DNA of 64,000 nucleotides, from assembly GCF_001434255.1 (NCBI RefSeq), contig NZ_AZEY01000007.1:1-64000 (forward strand). Reading direction: 5' to 3'. The position numbers and the translations under genes were made by a program. Numbering within the stretch: position 1 is the first letter of the stretch; each line of letters begins with the position of its first letter. Source of the DNA: Lentilactobacillus diolivorans DSM 14421. Lineage in GTDB: Bacteria > Bacillota > Bacilli > Lactobacillales > Lactobacillaceae. Below the pieces are notes generated by a model that was given only the letters and a program-made list of their open reading frames with translations, was not told where the DNA came from and made no database searches. Positions 63,755-64,000 of the stretch are shown here, piece by piece.

Positions 63755-64000
63755 ATGGCTTTTATTGGTAGTTTATGTTTACTTTTAATTTTTACGACCC
63801 TTGTTGGACATCTATTTAACAGGGTTGGTGTGCCATCGGTTATCGGCCAAATATTGGTCGGGATGTTGGTTGGACCTGGAGTTTTTAACCTGATCCAATC
63901 AAGTGGGGCACTCAACCTATTTTCTCAAATTGGTGTGATTATCTTAATGTTTCTTGGTGGCCTTGAAAGCAATTTGAAGTTGCTTAGAAAATATTTACGA
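63755..64000 (+). CDS. Cation:proton antiporter (CPA2 family), partial
   Basis: The first 82 codons of a membrane protein are present and the frame runs off the window. MAFIGSLCLLLIFTTLVGHLFNRVGVPSVIGQILVGMLVGPGVFNLI and LFSQIGVIILMFLGGLESNLKLL match the N-terminus of NapA/KefB-type Na+(K+)/H+ antiporters. ATAGGAGG precedes the ATG. It is the first gene after the Val T-box leader. Confidence 0.88.
   Translation, partial: MAFIGSLCLLLIFTTLVGHLFNRVGVPSVIGQILVGMLVGPGVFNLIQSSGALNLFSQIGVIILMFLGGLESNLKLLRKYLR

Noticed and set aside
1-64000. CRISPR arrays, rRNA genes, insertion sequences or prophage
   Set aside because: No regularly spaced direct repeats, rRNA signatures, transposase or integrase genes are seen anywhere in the window.

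Overview
This 64 kb window is the replication-origin region of a low-to-mid GC Gram-positive bacterium. The gene families and order (rpmH-rnpA-yidC, dnaA-dnaN-yaaA-recF-gyrB-gyrA, rpsF-ssb-rpsR, gdpP-rplI-dnaB, tRNA-Lys, walRK-yycHI-yycJ-htrA-rlmH), the T-box leaders and the absence of sporulation genes point to a heterofermentative-type Lactobacillaceae member. The species cannot be fixed from sequence alone.

Layout. oriC is split around dnaA, with DnaA boxes at 30.5-30.6 kb (dnaA-dnaN) and 32.06-32.33 kb (dnaA-rpmH). Left of it most genes are on the minus strand, right of it most conserved genes are on the plus strand, so both arms run with the fork. The left arm (32 to 7 kb) is the conserved replication, ribosomal and WalRK core, with a lactate oxidase gene inserted between gyrA and rpsF. 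At 7.58-7.90 kb, between htrA and rlmH, lies a second dense DnaA-box cluster. The far left (0.2-7 kb) is accessory: oxidoreductases, a GNAT acetyltransferase, a YitT protein, a fluoride-riboswitch-controlled FluC/CrcB pair, and a broken LD-carboxypeptidase gene.

The right arm starts with rpmH-rnpA-yidC. An insert then carries a repeat element, a T-box-controlled short-chain dehydrogenase and a cation efflux gene, followed by jag/khpB, mnmE and mnmG. rsmG-noc-parA-parB do not follow mnmG here. Next come a Bcr-type MFS transporter, signal peptidase I, a histidine phosphatase, RNA 2'-phosphotransferase KptA with a small zinc-ribbon protein, trpE-trpG behind a Trp T-box, and aroF-aroB behind a leader-peptide attenuator. 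After those come a nucleotidyltransferase, a UDG-fold protein, an atypical response regulator divergent from pstS-C-A-B-B-phoU, a lipoprotein, and a secreted PAP2 acid phosphatase. The right edge has a pyrrolidone-carboxylate peptidase gene with a nonsense codon and the start of a T-box-controlled CPA2 cation/proton antiporter.

Most notable observations. (1) The aroF-aroB leader encodes a 17-residue peptide containing FYYYWF, followed by RNA segments that fit a ribosome-stalling attenuator with two tandem terminators that could switch together. (2) T-boxes reading ATG (Met) and GTA (Val) precede an acetoin/diacetyl-reductase-like SDR and a cation antiporter, both unexpected targets. (3) Pho-box-like 11-bp-periodic repeats of the same architecture precede pstS and the secreted phosphatase operon, next to a receiver-degenerate regulator with no kinase. 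(4) Four parS-like 16-mers with a CATGTG core lie between 25 and 47.5 kb. (5) A ~185 bp two-hairpin repeat occurs three times.
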